A DNA stretch of 64,000 bases, taken from the NCBI RefSeq assembly GCF_000876015.1, contig NZ_BBQM01000027.1, forward strand, positions 51,845-115,844. The letters are read 5' to 3'. Source of the stretch: Cupriavidus basilensis. Its GTDB lineage: Bacteria > Pseudomonadota > Gammaproteobacteria > Burkholderiales > Burkholderiaceae. A program made the position numbers and the translations under genes. Shown piece by piece: positions 62,676-64,000 of the stretch; the stretch's first letter is position 1, and every line of letters starts with the position of its first letter. The notes beneath the pieces were generated by a model that saw nothing but the letters and a program-made list of their open reading frames with translations, was not told the DNA's origin and did no database searches.

Positions 62676-63506
62676 ATGCAAGACCGCTACTTCAGCTTCG
62701 AATTCTTCCCGCCCAAGACGGCCGAGGGCGCCGAGAAGCTGCGCAATACGCGCGCGCAGCTCGCTCCGCTGCATCCCAAGTACATCTCGGTGACGTTCGG
62801 CGCCGGCGGCACCACCCAGCAGGGCACGCTGGACGCCGTGCTGGAGATCCAGCGCGACGGCATCGAGGCCGCGCCGCACCTGTCGTGCGTGGGCTCCACG
62901 CGCGCGAGCATCCGCCAGATCCTGCAGACCTACCGCGACGGCGGCATCCGCCACATCGTGGCGCTGCGCGGCGACATGCCCTCGGGCATGGGCGAGATCG
63001 GCGAGTTCCGCTACGCCAACGAACTGGTGGAATTCATCCGCGCCGAGACCGGCGACTGGTTCCACATCGAGGTGGCGGCCTATCCCGAGTACCATCCGCA
63101 GGCCAAGTCGCCGCGCGTGGACCTGGAGAACTTCGTGCGCAAGGTCAAGGCCGGCGCCGACTCCGCCATCACCCAGTATTTCTTCAACGCCGACGCCTAT
63201 TTCCGCTTCGTCGACGACGCGCGCGCGATGGGCGTGGACGTGCCGGTGGTGCCCGGCATCATGCCGATCACCAACTCCTCGCAACTGATGCGCTTCTCCG
63301 AGATGTGCGGCGCCGAAGTGCCGCGCTGGATCGCCCGGCGCCTGGAAGGCTTCGGCGACGACCGCGAATCGATCCGCGCGTTCGGCCTCGACGTGGTCAC
63401 TGCGCTGTGCGAGCGCCTGCTCGCGGCCGGCGTGCCGGGGCTGCATTTCTACACGCTCAACACCGCCGGCGCCACCAAGGCGATCTGGCAGCGTCTCAAG
63501 CTCTGA
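62676..63506 (+). CDS. metF: 5,10-methylenetetrahydrofolate reductase
   Basis: 276 residues, FAD TIM barrel. Reduces methylene-THF to methyl-THF, methyl donor for homocysteine. FEFFPPKTAEGAEKL at the N-terminus, VTFGAGGTTQQGT, HLSCVG, ALRGDMPSG, AAYPEYHP, ITQYFFNADAYFRF, PGIMPITNSSQL and FYTLN are conserved. Follows ahcY and the holin-like gene by 50 bp, so SAH also likely affects metF through the riboswitch. TfoX-like gene follows after 18 bp. Confidence 0.97.
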   Translation: MQDRYFSFEFFPPKTAEGAEKLRNTRAQLAPLHPKYISVTFGAGGTTQQGTLDAVLEIQRDGIEAAPHLSCVGSTRASIRQILQTYRDGGIRHIVALRGDMPSGMGEIGEFRYANELVEFIRAETGDWFHIEVAAYPEYHPQAKSPRVDLENFVRKVKAGADSAITQYFFNADAYFRFVDDARAMGVDVPVVPGIMPITNSSQLMRFSEMCGAEVPRWIARRLEGFGDDRESIRAFGLDVVTALCERLLAAGVPGLHFYTLNTAGATKAIWQRLKL

Positions 63507-63524
63507 GCGCCGGGCGCTTCACGC

Positions 63525-63890
63525 ATGGCCACCGCGCGCCGCCCCGATCCCTTCGTCGACCATCTGCTCGAGCTGATGGGCCCGCTGGCCGCGCGCATCG
63601 GCCCCATCACCGCGCGCCGCATGTTCGGCGGCCACGGGCTGTATTACGACGGGCTGATGTTCGCGCTGGTGTCGGACGGGCGCTGCTGGCTCAAGACCGA
63701 CGAGCAGACCCGCGCGCGGTTCGCGGCCGAGGGCGGCGAGCCGTTCCGGTATAGCAGCCGCGGGCGTGAAGTCACCATGCGGCATTATCTGAGTCTGCCC
63801 GCGGTTTGTCTGGAGTCGGCGGAGGAGATGACGACGTGGGCGCGGTGGTCGGTGGAGGCTACGTTGAGGTTGGCTAATCAGGTGGGGTGA
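63525..63890 (+). CDS. TfoX N-terminal-domain protein
   Basis: 121 residues. DHLLELMGPLAARIGPITARRMFGGHGLYYDGLMFALV and FRYSSRGREVTMRHYLSLP match the TfoX/Sxy N-terminal domain (landmarks at residues 12-50 and 73-91). TfoX proteins promote natural competence in gammaproteobacteria, but single-domain homologues elsewhere have no proven role. Lacks the C-terminal TfoX domain. Tail of the metF transcript. Confidence 0.88.
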   Translation: MATARRPDPFVDHLLELMGPLAARIGPITARRMFGGHGLYYDGLMFALVSDGRCWLKTDEQTRARFAAEGGEPFRYSSRGREVTMRHYLSLPAVCLESAEEMTTWARWSVEATLRLANQVG

Positions 63891-63919
63891 GTTTTTTGGG
63901 GTTTGGGTTTGGATGGGGT

Positions 63920-64000
63920 CCTTGTTTTGGCTGTTGTGGGCCTTGAGGCTCGGGCGGTTGTTGGTGCTTGAATCCAAAGGCTGTATGACATCCCCGCTGC
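63920..64000 (+). repeat. dispersed 80-bp repeat, copy 2 (cut by window edge)
   Basis: Matches 29213-29292 at about 95% with a 1-bp indel. Begins 30 bp after the tfoX-like stop and runs off the window at CCCCGCTGC, the point where copy 1 continues into GCGGGGC and the palindrome region. Confidence 0.9.

Overview
This 64 kb window is GC-rich chromosomal DNA of a Burkholderiaceae bacterium, most likely Cupriavidus or a close Ralstonia relative. That placement is inferred from gene content and order (hslVU, argB-HAD-slmA, metXW, ahcY-holin-metF, the thiCOSGE operon, expanded TctC/Bug binding proteins, a Kdo hydroxylase), the very high GC of third codon positions, and riboswitch types typical of betaproteobacteria. 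No tRNA, rRNA, CRISPR array, complete insertion sequence or prophage was seen. I recognise 62 protein genes. Both ends are cut, the left one inside a hydrolase gene.

Layout. 0-9.5 kb: hydrolase tail, tctC, hslVU, small envelope/stress proteins (a Cys-repeat periplasmic protein and CsbD), the regBA redox two-component pair facing a copper chaperone gene, a LysR regulator and a CWC zinc-finger protein. 9.8-16.3 kb: argB, a pyrimidine-nucleotidase-like HAD protein, slmA, two membrane proteins and creBC. 16.3-22.4 kb: metXW behind a SAM-II type leader, a thioesterase, ampG, an M48 protease. 22.4-25.8 kb: argC, a complete mqsRA toxin-antitoxin module with its operator, xthA and pyrE. 25.9-30 kb: adc-bdhA-patatin (ketone-body/PHB turnover), followed by an 840-bp repeat-built non-coding stretch. 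30-36.4 kb: ppk2, dapF, two lipid A acyltransferases, metK behind a second SAM-II type leader, kdoO. 36.4-43.4 kb: aldehyde dehydrogenase, GMC oxidoreductase, chemoreceptor, AidB-like dehydrogenase. 43.6-49.2 kb: TPP riboswitch and thiCOSGE. 49.3-58.9 kb: an ATPase, then a sigma-54 activator divergent from a six-gene acyl-CoA carboxylase operon. 58.9-64 kb: PGDYG protein, thiD, SAH riboswitch-ahcY-holin-metF, a TfoX-like protein and the start of a dispersed repeat.

Three themes tie the window together. First, the S-adenosylmethionine cycle: metX and metK carry SAM-II type aptamers and ahcY a SAH aptamer, each beginning within about 10-15 nt of a TATAAT-like box, and metF follows ahcY. Second, thiamine synthesis is collected under one TPP riboswitch, with ThiE carrying an unusual N-terminal domain and thiD standing apart. 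Third, the least familiar system is the operon at 51.8-58.9 kb. A GAFTGS-type sigma-54 activator, TGTCC/GGACA operator repeats and a GG-N10-GC promoter lead into genes for a carboxyltransferase, a solute-binding protein, an NDP-forming CoA ligase, a divergent biotin carboxylase, a 70-residue biotin carrier and a hotdog thioesterase. It looks like an inducible pathway for an unidentified carboxylic acid.

Spacers in this window often hold degenerate tandem repeats of 10-12 bp, and there are at least two families of longer dispersed or palindromic repeats. All assignments come from reading the sequence and from memory of the families; no database search was run.
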